Assembly (NCBI GenBank): GCA_023974075.1
Contig: CM043798.1
Coordinates: forward strand, 22,784,441 to 22,848,440
From: Chaenocephalus aceratus
Taxonomy: Eukaryota; Chordata; Actinopteri; Perciformes; Channichthyidae
DNA length: 64,000 bases
Reading direction: 5' to 3'
A program made the position numbers and the translations under genes. Of the stretch, positions 28,296-37,911 are shown in pieces. Every line of letters starts with the position of its first letter. The first letter of the stretch is position 1. Under the pieces are notes generated by a model, which did not search any database, was not told the origin of the DNA, and saw only the letters and a program-made list of their open reading frames with translations.

Positions 28296-28619
28296 TGTTA
28301 CGGTGTGTGAAGGCAGGCAGGACCCAAATGCAGAATAAAGTGAAAATTCCTTTATTTCAAGGCTAGGTGATAAACAAAGACAAAACAGAACACTCACCGA
28401 CGAACTCGTCATGACACAAGACTAATTACCACAACAAGACACAGGTGGAGGAGGAGAAAACACAGGGGCCACAGGTGAACACAATCGGGTATCAGACACA
28501 CCAGGGGAAACTAACGACAGGGAACCACAGACAGATCTAAACAAGACAAAACACAACGCAGACAGAAAACCAAAAACAGATATAGACAAGACAAAACACC
28601 ATAAAGACAGATCGTGACA
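28296..28619 (-). repeat. LTR, 324 bp
   Basis: The LTR has TG...CA ends on the minus strand. It carries an AATAAAG polyadenylation-like signal about 50 bases before its 3' end. The short leader to the gag-like ATG (28279) follows directly. Two near-repeated TTTTGTCTTGT segments lie in its 5' half. There is no partner LTR in the window. Confidence 0.75.
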
Positions 28620-28933
28620 CCCAGTACATTAAGCGGAACTAAATGAAATAATGCAGACATTATGGTTCATTGCAACAACCAGGTTCCATATCACCTGCAA
28701 TCTATTTTGGCTAATCAATCTGCCAGCGCTTCCACAAGATTAATTATCCAGCAATGGATCCCTCACTATGAAACCAAACTCCTTTCCTCAGCTATTCCCC
28801 TTCACCACCTTCCGCCTGCTAATTCTTGTTCTGATAATTAATGCAGAAGATAAAGCCACAGACATGGAACCATGGAGCACTCTTTAGTGTACACTGTTAG
28901 ATTAAATGGGGATAATAGCTATATCGCAGAACT
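28620..28933. other. Short spacer, possible conserved element
   Basis: There is no gene. The sequence at about 28660-28870 contains several TAATTA/ATTAAT homeodomain-type motifs in a non-repetitive context and looks like vertebrate conserved non-coding DNA. This is an impression only. Confidence 0.3.
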
Positions 28934-28941
28934 CCCAAGAT

Positions 28942-29372
28942 CAGCGGTTCCCAACCTGTGGTCCGCGGCCCCCTAGTGGTCCGTGAAGGCATTGCAAGTG
29001 GGCCGCCAAATAATTTGCAAAACATTATGATGTGTGTGGAAACATTTAATTATTAAGATTGTTTTTATTTGTCTCTTTTACTTTTTCTTTCTTGATCCTC
29101 CTTAGCAAAGTTCATTACAGTCCTTGACAGCGGTACTACTGGATTAACAACGTGTCACATGTTCTGAATTGACCAATCAGAATCGAGTATTCAACTAAAC
29201 CGTGTAATACAAATGTTTGTTTGTTACTGATAGCCAGCTCCTTTCAAATTAAAATCAAAAGTACTCTGAGGACTTTATTTAGCCTCTGTATTGTTTATGG
29301 TTGAATGTGGGCCACGAAAAAAATGTTAGATTCTTAAGTGGGCCCTGAGTTGAAAAAGGTTAGGAACCGTTG
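28942..29372. mobile_element. Non-autonomous hAT element, 431 bp
   Basis: The left end is CAGCGGTTCCCAACC. The right end, read inverted, is CAACGGTTCCTAACC. The flanks CCCAAGAT (28934-28941) and CCCTAGAT (29373-29380) match at seven of eight bases. GGTCCGCGGCC and GTGGGCC motifs near the ends resemble the larger hAT copy at 45696-47064, so the two belong to related families. There is no transposase frame. Confidence 0.85.
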
Positions 29373-29380
29373 CCCTAGAT

Positions 29381-32300
29381 ACAACTGACCTGTCCTGACT
29401 TGTCATCACCAGGGCAATCATTGACAAACTGTCCATTCTTTGTTTAAAATTGCATTGAATTTACTTTCAGGTTTTAAGAAGCATTCACTCAATGAAAAAC
29501 ACATCTTCTGAGTGAGCTGGAAGTTTAGGAAGAGGAAAAGTGTAAAGTTTCTCATTAGTTGGGAGACTGTGGGCGATGGTTTTACAGCACCCTAAAATTA
29601 AAAAGACATTTTAATTTTGTTCTTAGTTATGTGTTTAATAAAATGATTTTGATTTGGCTTTGAATCAAAGGAAATATATTTAATCCACCGGGCAGATGGA
29701 GGAGTGGGCAGTTAAAGTCTGTAATCATTTCATCTAAATCAGGACAGAGAATATCTCGACTCAAATTAATCTGTCTGGATGACCTAATGGGAAAATACAG
29801 CTCTTGATTCCCCACCTTCATGATACACATACAATCCATGCAGGTGTTCACAGGCATAACTGCATCACGGACACAAGTATGTGCACATGTCACCTACAAA
29901 TATTCCTCATCAACCACAAAGTCAACACTGATGAAGGACATAATGAGAAAGTGTCACCATTTCGAACATGGGCCCGCATAATTGATGTGCAATAAAGTCT
30001 GAATAAATCTCCCTCGTTCCTTTAATCCATGTCGGCGGTAAATCACCTCTGCGCGACATTCGAGCTTCACAGTTATGACCTATTACATCAGATTGAAAGG
30101 AGGCGGTATTTCATTTACCCTAAGCCTCATGCTATCACCTGACGTAAACAATCACATTCTTTCATTGTGTAGAGGCCTCTGTAATTAAATTAATGAGCCT
30201 GTGTTGAGGGGAAAGATGTCCCAAGTAATGAAGGCCCCATTAACTCACCTCTCACCTTAAAATGTTTTCTTTGCATCACTCTTGGGTCTTCTTTGTCTTT
30301 CTGAAAGGCACAAAGAAAAAGAACAGAAAGATTAGAAGAAAAAAAAAACTACAGTAAATGCCAAACTGGAAAGTTGTTAAGGACAGTTAATTATCTTGCA
30401 AACAAGTTGGTTTGTTTTGCATAATAGAAGCATCACTTGACAGTTTTAAACCACAAGGAGTGTGCAGTACCAAACAGGGACAAGGAACAAAGGGACGGAA
30501 AACTTTCAAAAAACTATTATTACAGTTGAATAGATGGTTGAAAAATAAAAGCTTTGACCAAAGAGCCACTCTGCAGCAGGAAGCAACAACATGTATCAGC
30601 CATTACCGTAATAATCATATTCAAAGATATGCAAATGCAGTAGGAAATGTAATCCCCAATCCACTTGTATATCGGCACAAAGGCTGGTTTCTTGTTTTTT
30701 GTTCTTTTCTGCTGTTTGAGCTTGGAAAAAAAAGAGAAGGTACAGTAGGGGTGTGAGAAATTATGAATAGCTTCCTCACCTCAAACTCCATCTGTTTCAT
30801 TGTGATAATATCTATTTTACTTTATCTTTGCATAGGATAACAGGCAGAGAAGCAGGCTGTGTTGGTGTGAGTAAGACAACCCTATGTAAACAATCATCAG
30901 AAGCATAGAAAAGAACATTGGAAAGCAATGTGTTAAAAGGTTTGCCACATGTGTAAGACCTGTGTCAAAGGTTTGTTTTATCATGCTCCGCTGGATCGAC
31001 ATTTTACAAGCCACTGACCTTCCCATGCTAGCCTCCCCCCTTTCATCTCTTTTCGTTGAGTTGAAAAGCACTTAGGCAGATGTTCTCTGCCACCCTTGCT
31101 CTGCTGTCCCTGTCACACCTGCCCCTGATGCTCCTGCAGCTGTTTCCCTGCCCTTTCAAACAGCAAACACAAGTGCAGGACAGAACTCAATTCCTCTGTG
31201 CACTAAAGGGGAAAAAAAGTGTTGGGTGTTAAAAGGGGAAATATCAGACTACATAGGACGGGTCAATGAAGCTGGTGTTTGGGAGGAGATTTTGAGAACC
31301 TGCTGTTGGTAAATGGTTTCTTATAGGGTTTTACCCAAAGGAGCCATCGAGAAATTGCTCCTCTTGTGCTGCTCAAGTTATCAAGATTCAGTGCCCGGTT
31401 GAAATGGCGTGAATGGAAGAGTTGAATGAAACGATTAACCTCTCTGAACACATGAGCTGTGCCAATCCAAGCACAGCAGCTAACCAAAGCCATTTGTCAA
31501 GTCAATATTGTTAGAGAAAATCTCCAGGGCGATCTGTGCATTCCTTTGCTGGCTTTTGGACCAATTACCATGACTGATGGCAATCGAACCAGGGGGCAAT
31601 TATGGGTACACAATTATGGGTACACCAACGCAAGGAAGAATCACGCACGGATGACCGCCACAACAGACAACCTCAGGTTTCAGAGGAGCATCTGCTAGGT
31701 TAACATCACATGGATTTCTCTTTTCAAGGAATCTAGGGGTTGAGTGGTGTTTTTCAAATGTTCTTTGATATACATTTGAAAGAACATAACCTTTACTCTG
31801 ACTTTTCAAAGACTAGTGAAGGAGATGCACTCAGTATAAAAATAAATGCTTAGAGTCATTCAAGCAAGCGCACCTGTCGTGTATCATGTACTTGAATATC
31901 GCTTACTCATCTCATTCCTCTTTACCAGTACAGCAGCCATTGTGTGCAGCTGAAAAGCCGTCATTGAATTGCTGTTGGTATTCAACACCATTTAATAAAT
32001 GTCGGCCATAGGAACAGATGAGTGAAAGGGAGGGGAGTATTGGGTCAATCTGCCCTGATCTCTAATCTAAGTAAATGGGCTTGTCTACCATATTTGGGAA
32101 TACAACGTATAGTGAATACTTCCAAGGGAAATGTATAACACTTTAAGGTAAAAAGTATGACTGAGCTGTTGTAAGAACATTAACATAGATGTTACTGGTA
32201 AAACTAATCAAATATTTTGTACCTATTTAGTGTTAATTCAATTGCCTGTATTCATTATTATGCCAATGATATCACAAATGGCGTATCTTGTTTATTTGAG

Positions 32301-32619
32301 AGATCGTAAAGCACTAATGTTACTTCTTTCCTTATCCCCAGTCATCACATGGCCACCTCCCCTATGTAAATGGCTATGTGCCTTATTCTATTTCCTTTGA
32401 AATTCAAGACAACAAGAGTTGATGTGTAACGACCTGGTGTCCCTAACGGGGAGGAAAGTCCATGTACAATAGATCAACAGTGTTATTATAACCTGTTTTA
32501 TAATGTGTTAAGCCATGTGGGCCTCAATAACATTCTTTAACTCACAACCAGACCCATACATTTAGCTTTTTTCTTATTATATTGTATTCTTAAGAACTGT
32601 TTCACATTCAATGTATGCA
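29381..32619. other. Spacer, no gene recognised
   Basis: AT-rich DNA with no recognisable coding region. An interval at about 30010-30250 contains a run of TAATTAAATTAAT and other motifs that look like regulatory DNA. A 14-base tandem copy (AATTATGGGTACAC) occurs at about 31598-31626. No transposon ends were seen. Confidence 0.55.
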
Positions 32620-32646
32620 GTTCTCATTCATAACACTCCGTTCGAT

Positions 32647-32815
32647 GTCTCACTATGGGATGTGCCTCATCGCGGAGCAAACAGAAGCATCAATCTCATT
32701 ACGCCAATCCTGATTGGCTGGTGATCTTGACGTCAGCGTCAGGGAATCCACCCCCTTATAAGTAGCTTGCGCTACGTCGCATGCGTCATTCAAACACATC
32801 TTCTCGCTTCAGAGC
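32647..32815 (+). repeat. DIRS left inverted terminal repeat
   Basis: It pairs in inverted orientation with about 37740-37911, with only a few mismatches and single-base gaps. It contains two CCAAT-type motifs around CCAATCCTGATTGG, a TGACGTCA-like motif and TTATAAGTAG. It therefore probably carries the element's promoter. Confidence 0.88.
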
Positions 32816-33162
32816 ACATCTCGATGGTAGCCGGCCTAGCTTAACAGTCCACAGACTGAACCCAAAGCTAACTTTTGGTCGACGGGCGCTCGCAGGCTAC
32901 TCTTCTGCTTTGCAAGAAGACTGTTAATGCTAACACACCAGTTAGTATTATAATCGACCTCGCCGTTTCTTTCCTCGGAAATTAAGGTACGGTTTTGATT
33001 TGCGTCCGCCGCAGAGATTGAGCCCCGCACTGTGTCGGTCTGGGGCTCATCAACAGCGGCAGCTGCAGAACCGGAGTCCCGCGCCGTGTCAGGCTGGGAC
33101 CCGGTGGCGGCAAGAGACGCGGGAACAGAGCCCCACGCTGGGGCTCCCGGCTGGACCTGACC

Positions 33163-34328
33163 ATGGTTTCGCCCGCGGAGGATGTCCTGGAATTGGATTA
33201 TATGGAGGACGAAGAGGGTGCCTCTGAGTTCCTCCTGTCTGATTCGGATGAGCAAGAAGACGATATCTTCATGTCATCGGCTCAGGCTGGAAAGCCGGGA
33301 GCGATGGCTGCTCTCCCGGGTGATAGCACACCAGCTTCGCCCTGTCTGAGCATGGACCTTCAGGCCGTGTGTCAGCGTGCCGCGTCCAGACTAGACATCC
33401 CGTGGCCCGAAATGGCCAAGGAGACCTCCAGGTCCCGTTACGAGGGGAAACATTTCCCCCAAGCAACGAGGACAAAGAGGCAACTCCTTCCGGTCTTCCC
33501 GGAGATGTTGGATGAGGTGTCGGTCTCGTGGAGAGACCGGCCCTTTAGCACAAGGCCCCAATCCAGGGTGCCTCCTCCCTAGACTGTGACGGGCTCGGCC
33601 TGCTCCGCATACCGACTATGGAACCGCTGGTGGCAGCCCTCCTCCTACCGAGGCTGGTCACCAAGCAGGAACCCCACGCTGCCAGCGAAGGCGGACCGAT
33701 ACCAGTCGACCATGACTGAATGATCCTACCCAGCCGCAGCGTTGTCCGCCAGGGCTTTGAACGTTTCCTCACTGCTAACCGCATACCAAGCGGAGCTCTG
33801 CGAGGATCTGTCAAGCAATCCTGGACCGGCCGTTCTGGACGAAATGGCCGCGATCACAGACATTTGTCTTCATGTTCAACGCTGCGCCGTCCAGGCCACG
33901 GGCAAGGCAATGGGGATCATGGTGGTGCAGGAAAGAGCTAGATGGCTCAACCTCACCAACCTCCCAGACCGGGAAAAGGAGGATGTGCTAGACATGCCAT
34001 CGTTCCCGAGGGGATTTTCGGCTCCGCTCTCGCCTCCATGCAGAGGAGATGCGAGTCGAAAAAGAAGGAGGGCGAGGCCCTCCACCTCTGTCTCCCTCGA
34101 AGGGTCCAGCCGCTGCCTTCACAGCGGCAGTCCTTCGCCCAAGCTGCCTCGAACCCTGCTCCGTTGAAAGTACCGAAACAGCAGAGGTCGCAGCCCGCCC
34201 CGAGTCCCCAGCCCAGGCAGGAGACGAGGGCGAGTTGGCCTAGAAAATCTCCAGTTCCGGCTGCAGCCCAGGCGCAGCCAACCCAGAATTTCGGCCAGCA
34301 GTCGAGGAAGAAGAAGCGGGCGGCCTGA
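33163..34328 (+). pseudogene. DIRS gag-like region, frameshifted
   Basis: The frame from the ATG at 33163 is open for 139 codons and starts with an acidic segment rich in Glu, Asp and Ser. It stops at 33580-33582. The same product appears to continue in other frames. A segment of about 40 codons is followed by a TGA at 33717-33719. A further segment is open from about 33742, then shifts near 33940 to a frame ending at 34328 in a basic, proline/glutamine-rich tail. DIRS gag proteins are poorly conserved, so the assignment rests mainly on position before the RT. At least two frameshifts and one stop separate the parts. Confidence 0.7.
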
Positions 34329-34605
34329 CAGCCCCCCCTTCTCCCCTCTGTGACAGAGCTGGAAGTCCACGGTTCCCCAGCTCTAGATGTGTTCCCGCTG
34401 CCTCAAGAGATGCCTCAACACCATCCTCAAGTCCGCAAAAACACATGTCACAATATTGTTGTTGTTTCTCACATAAACCATTTTCCGCTGACGCATCCAG
34501 GCTTCAGGCCAAGGGCGAACAGTAAAAACAATAAACAGTCTGTCAACTGTTCCCCTTCTGAGAGCAGCTACGGCCTCTCTCAAAAGGCGGATAATAGACG
34601 GGTCT

Positions 34606-34695
34606 GTGAAGGCACCACCTTCACGCACATGCGCAGTGCCGGCTGGGGTTGTGAAGGCACCACCGTCATGTGCATGCGCAGTGTCGGTGGGGATT
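34606..34695. repeat. 45-bp tandem duplication in the DIRS RT leader
   Basis: Two 45-bp units starting GTGAAGGCACCACC at 34606 and 34651 differ at several bases. The unit length preserves frame. Confidence 0.85.
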
Positions 34696-36403
34696 GTCGA
34701 AATGGGGTACCACCGTGTTCAGACACTAGAGGGCCCCATAACACAACAAATAGAGACTCAGAGGGTAAGAGATGTGACATCTCCGCTGGCTCTAAGGAGC
34801 ATACAGTGGGAGATGCTCACAACATCTGCTTGGGTTTTCAAGACAGTAACACGGGTCTACAGACTCCAATTCGCTGTCACCCCCCCTCGCTTTCTCGGGC
34901 ATTCTGTATTCACAAGCCCGAGGAGAGTCAGCCCATATTCTAGAGAGAGAGATCCTCTCACTTCTAGAAAAGAGGGCTATATCTATAGTACCCGCCGAGC
35001 AGAGTCAGAGCGGCTTTTATTCCAAGTATTTCCTCGTTCCCAACGAGGAGGGAACGGAATTCGGCCAATACTGGATTTGAGGGTTCTGAACACATATCTA
35101 AAAAGATACAAATTCAGAATGCTCACTCACACATCTCTACTGCGTCTCGTGCGACAAAACGACTGGTTTACATCAGTCGACCTTAAAGATGCGTATTTCC
35201 ACATCCCAGTATATTACCCACACAGGAAATATCTGAGGTTCGCATTTCAGGGGATCTGTTACGAATACAGAGTACTTCCCTTCGGTCTGTCCTCTCAGTC
35301 CAAGAGTGTTTGTACGATGTACGGAAGCCGCGATAGCCCCGTTGAGACAACAGGGTATTCGCCTGGCGACCTACCTAGACGACTGGCTGCTTCTCGCACA
35401 GTCGGAGCAGGAGGCCATTACGCAGACAAATGTCCTCGTAAAGCACCTGCTCAACCTGGGTTTCATAATAAACACAAAGAAGAGCATGTTGTGCCCAGCA
35501 CAGACTGTACTCTTCCTGGGTTTACACCTGAACTCGGTGCCCTTTACAGCCCGCCTGTCAGCGGAAAGAGTGAAAGCTTTCAGAGCTTGTCTCGCTCATT
35601 TCAAGCTGCGCAAACATGTTCTCTTCAGATCATGCCTGCGGTTACTGGGGCTCATGGCGTCCGCCATCCTGGTTGTATGACTGGGACGCTTACACATGAG
35701 GGAGTTTCAGCGCTGGGTAGCCGCTCTAAAACTAAACCCCGCGCGTCATGGCGCGTGGAGAGTAATGGTTACTGTGAAATGCGTAATGGCACTGCGCCAC
35801 TGGCTGCACCCGACTTTTCTAGTACGGGGCGTGCCTATGGGTGCTGTCCTTTCACGGAAGGTGGTCACCACGGACGCATGTCTGACAGGCTGGGGAGATA
35901 TTTACGAAGGTCGTCCGGTGAGGGGTCTCTGGAGCAGAGACCTCCAGCGGGCGCACATAAATTACCTGGAGCTTTTAGCGGTGTTCCACACCCTAAAACG
36001 CTTTCTGCCTTTTCTCAGAGGACATCATGTCCTCGTGAGGACAGACAATACGACCACAATATCGTATATAAACCGCCAAGTGGGTTTGCGTTCTCTCCAG
36101 TTACACATGTTGGCACGCAAACTGATCTTATGGAGCGGCGGACGTCTCCTCTCTCTGAGAGCGACGCACGCACCAGGAATGATGAACCTCGGGGCGGATC
36201 TACTGTCCAGAGGTTCACCACTATATGCAGACTGGACTCTACATCCAAGGATTGTGAGTCAGCTGTGGGTGCGTTACGGCAGAGCCGCGGTAGATCTGTT
36301 TGCATCGAAAGAAAATGCTCAATGTCAGCTGTTCTTTTCAATGCGCGATTTAAACGCTCCGTTAGGCGTGGACGTGCTCGCGCACGTTTGGCCTCCGGGC
36401 TAG
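34606..36403 (+). pseudogene. DIRS reverse transcriptase-RNase H, broken
   Basis: RT motifs appear from about 35050: a conserved arginine with an Ile-Leu-Asp-Leu-Arg motif, a Ser-Val-Asp-Leu-Lys-Asp-Ala-Tyr motif and a Leu-Pro-Phe-Gly-Leu motif. A frameshift near 35300 moves the product into the frame holding the Tyr-Leu-Asp-Asp catalytic motif (about 35370). A TGA at 35678-35680 interrupts that frame. RNase H follows, with Thr-Asp-Ala-Cys, a Glu in the Asn-Tyr-Leu-Glu-Leu motif and an Arg-Thr-Asp-Asn motif. The frame ends at 36403, apparently short of the usual C-terminus, just at a 23-bp duplication. A 45-bp duplicated unit lies at 34606-34695. The enzyme would copy the element's RNA if intact. 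This copy cannot encode it in one piece. Confidence 0.85.
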
Positions 36404-36446
36404 CCATGGCAGCTCCCACTACGTAGCCATGGCAGCTCCCACTATG
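36401..36446. repeat. 23-bp tandem duplication at the end of RNase H
   Basis: TAGCCATGGCAGCTCCCACT occurs at 36401 and again at 36424, with only the junction bases differing. It sits where the RT-RNase H frame ends early, so it probably marks a deletion/duplication event. Confidence 0.9.
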
Positions 36447-36510
36447 CAGGGACATTCTGTCTCAGGCGGGGGGGGGCCATCTTTCACCCACACCCAGAGC
36501 GCTTGGCACT

Positions 36511-37569
36511 ATGGGCCTGGCCCGTGAGTGGTACAATCTGAATACAGTGGGACTCCCTCAGAAGGTGATAAACACTATTCAGAGTGCGAGAGCTTCCTCC
36601 ACCAGGCCTCTATATGACTGTAAGTGGAGGGTGTTTGAGGAGTGGTGCCTTCAAAAAGGGCACATCTCTTTTCAATGTCCTGTCGGGGTGATTTTATCAT
36701 TTCTACAGGACTTGATTGATAAACACAGAGCTTTCTCTACGATCAAAGTGTACCTGGCTGCTATTGCTGCATGCCATGTGGGCTTTGAGGGTAAGACGGC
36801 GAGCCAACATCCTTTGGTCTGCCGTTTTATGAAGGGAACTCGCAGGCTCCTCCCTGTTTCCAGGTCACTGGTGCCCTTATGGGACTTGGCAGTGGTTTTA
36901 AATGGGCTCACTCTAACCCCATTTGAACCCCTTGAAGAAGCTGACATGAAGCACTTGTCACTCAAGACAGTGCTGTTACTGGCCCTGGCATCCGCCAAGC
37001 GAGTCAGTGAAATTCATGCGCTATCTGTACATCCTTCATGCACTCAGTTCGCCCCAGGGCAAACGAGAGTGTGGTTGAAGCCCAACCCTGCCTTTATACC
37101 TAAGGTGGTTGGTTCGTGTTCCCCAATTGACATTGAGGCATTTCCTCCGCCGCTGTGTTCCTCCGGGGAACAGCAGCCGGATTTGCTGTGTCCAGTCCGT
37201 GCTTTACGCACCTATATGGACAGATCAAAAGAGTTTCGTCATAATGACCAACTCTTTGTGTCCTGGGCTAACCCTCAGAAGGGCAAGCCCGTTACTAAGC
37301 AACGGCTCTCCCACTGGATTGTGGAGGCAATTGCTTTGGCCTATACGAGTCAGGGTTTGCAGGCACCTTCGGGTCTGCGTGCTCATTCGACTCGTGGTCT
37401 GGCTACATCCTGGGCTTTGTTCAAGGGTGTATCCATCCAAGACATCTGTGCAGCGGCGAGCTGGTCCTTGCCGCTCACTTTTGTCCGCTTTTACAGGCTA
37501 GACGTCTCTGCTCCTAGTGTGGTCCGAGCAGTGCTGGGCACCTTGTTGAGTCAGAGCTCTACCTGTTAA
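36511..37569 (+). CDS. DIRS tyrosine recombinase, apparently intact
   Basis: The frame is 352 codons from an ATG to a TAA and is uninterrupted. It ends before the internal complementary region. The N-terminal half has the features of a core-binding domain (an Arg-Pro-Leu-Tyr motif near residue 31 and helices up to about residue 110). The C-terminal half holds the catalytic set of tyrosine recombinases: an Arg in Lys-Arg-Val-Ser-Glu near residue 164, His-Ser-Thr-Arg near residue 292, a Trp-Ser near 315 and the likely nucleophile Tyr in Phe-Tyr-Arg-Leu-Asp near residue 327. In DIRS elements this enzyme integrates a circular DNA intermediate by recombination at a short homology, here GTT. It is the only clearly intact coding region in the window. 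Confidence 0.9.
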   Translation: MGLAREWYNLNTVGLPQKVINTIQSARASSTRPLYDCKWRVFEEWCLQKGHISFQCPVGVILSFLQDLIDKHRAFSTIKVYLAAIAACHVGFEGKTASQHPLVCRFMKGTRRLLPVSRSLVPLWDLAVVLNGLTLTPFEPLEEADMKHLSLKTVLLLALASAKRVSEIHALSVHPSCTQFAPGQTRVWLKPNPAFIPKVVGSCSPIDIEAFPPPLCSSGEQQPDLLCPVRALRTYMDRSKEFRHNDQLFVSWANPQKGKPVTKQRLSHWIVEAIALAYTSQGLQAPSGLRAHSTRGLATSWALFKGVSIQDICAAASWSLPLTFVRFYRLDVSAPSVVRAVLGTLLSQSSTC

Positions 37570-37629
37570 GTTCTGGTTGGTTTGGTGAATTTCGAGATAA
37601 GCTCGTCTGGCAATATGGGAGCTACAATA

Positions 37630-37724
37630 TCCCATAGTGAGACATCGAACGGAGTGTTATGAATGAGAACTATAGGTTACTTACGTAACCCCAGTCTCAG
37701 AGTAACATGTAGTGAGATGTCTCA
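37630..37724 (+). repeat. DIRS internal complementary region
   Basis: Positions 37630-37670 are the exact inverted copy of the left outer end (32620-32660). Positions 37668-37724 are the inverted copy of the right outer end (37910-37966), with one extra C. The two halves meet at AAC, the inverse of the boundary trinucleotide GTT. In DIRS elements this region is thought to align the two ends so that the circle can be closed and completed. Confidence 0.95.
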
Positions 37725-37739
37725 CCAGACGGCCCTCCT

Positions 37740-37911
37740 TGCTATGGTGAAGCGAGAAGAGGTGCTTATTTTGAATGACGCATGCGACTTAGCGCAAGCT
37801 ACTTATAGGGGGTGGATTCCCTGACGCTGACTTCAAGATCACCAGCCAATCAGGATTGGCGTAATGAGATTGATGCTTCTGTTTGCTCCGCGATGAGGCG
37901 CATCCCATAGT
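37740..37911 (-). repeat. DIRS right inverted terminal repeat
   Basis: This is the inverted partner of the left repeat at about 32647-32815. Differences include a few substitutions and about 4 extra bases near 37768. The right end proper (37910-37966) is not in the left repeat but is in the internal complementary region. Confidence 0.88.

Larger units (their letters stand above)
26090..28619 (-). mobile_element. LTR element filled with tandem repeats, 3' end missing
   Basis: Read on the minus strand, this begins with a 324-bp LTR (28619 to 28296, TGTCACGA to CGTAACA). A short leader follows, then an ATG whose first codons (Met-Asp-Pro-Ala-Asp-Ser-Ala) resemble the gag start of the gypsy element at 52761 (Met-Asn-Pro-Ala-Asp-Ser-Ala). 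The frame stops after eight codons, but another minus frame continues. Almost all of the following 2 kb is nested tandem repeats. No protease, RT or integrase is found, nor a second LTR. The left boundary near 26090 marks where the repetitive GC-rich sequence gives way to AT-rich DNA. Confidence 0.65.

Noticed and set aside
26040..28412. Large host proteins of 250-570 residues (mucin-like, Pro/Ser- or Arg-Gly-rich)
   Set aside because: The frames overlap on both strands and exist because the tandem repeats lack stop codons. The context is an LTR element, and there are no introns, signal peptide or recognised domain.
33000..34450. Short minus-strand frames within the DIRS element
   Set aside because: Shadows of GC-rich gag sequence, opposite to the direction of the element's genes.
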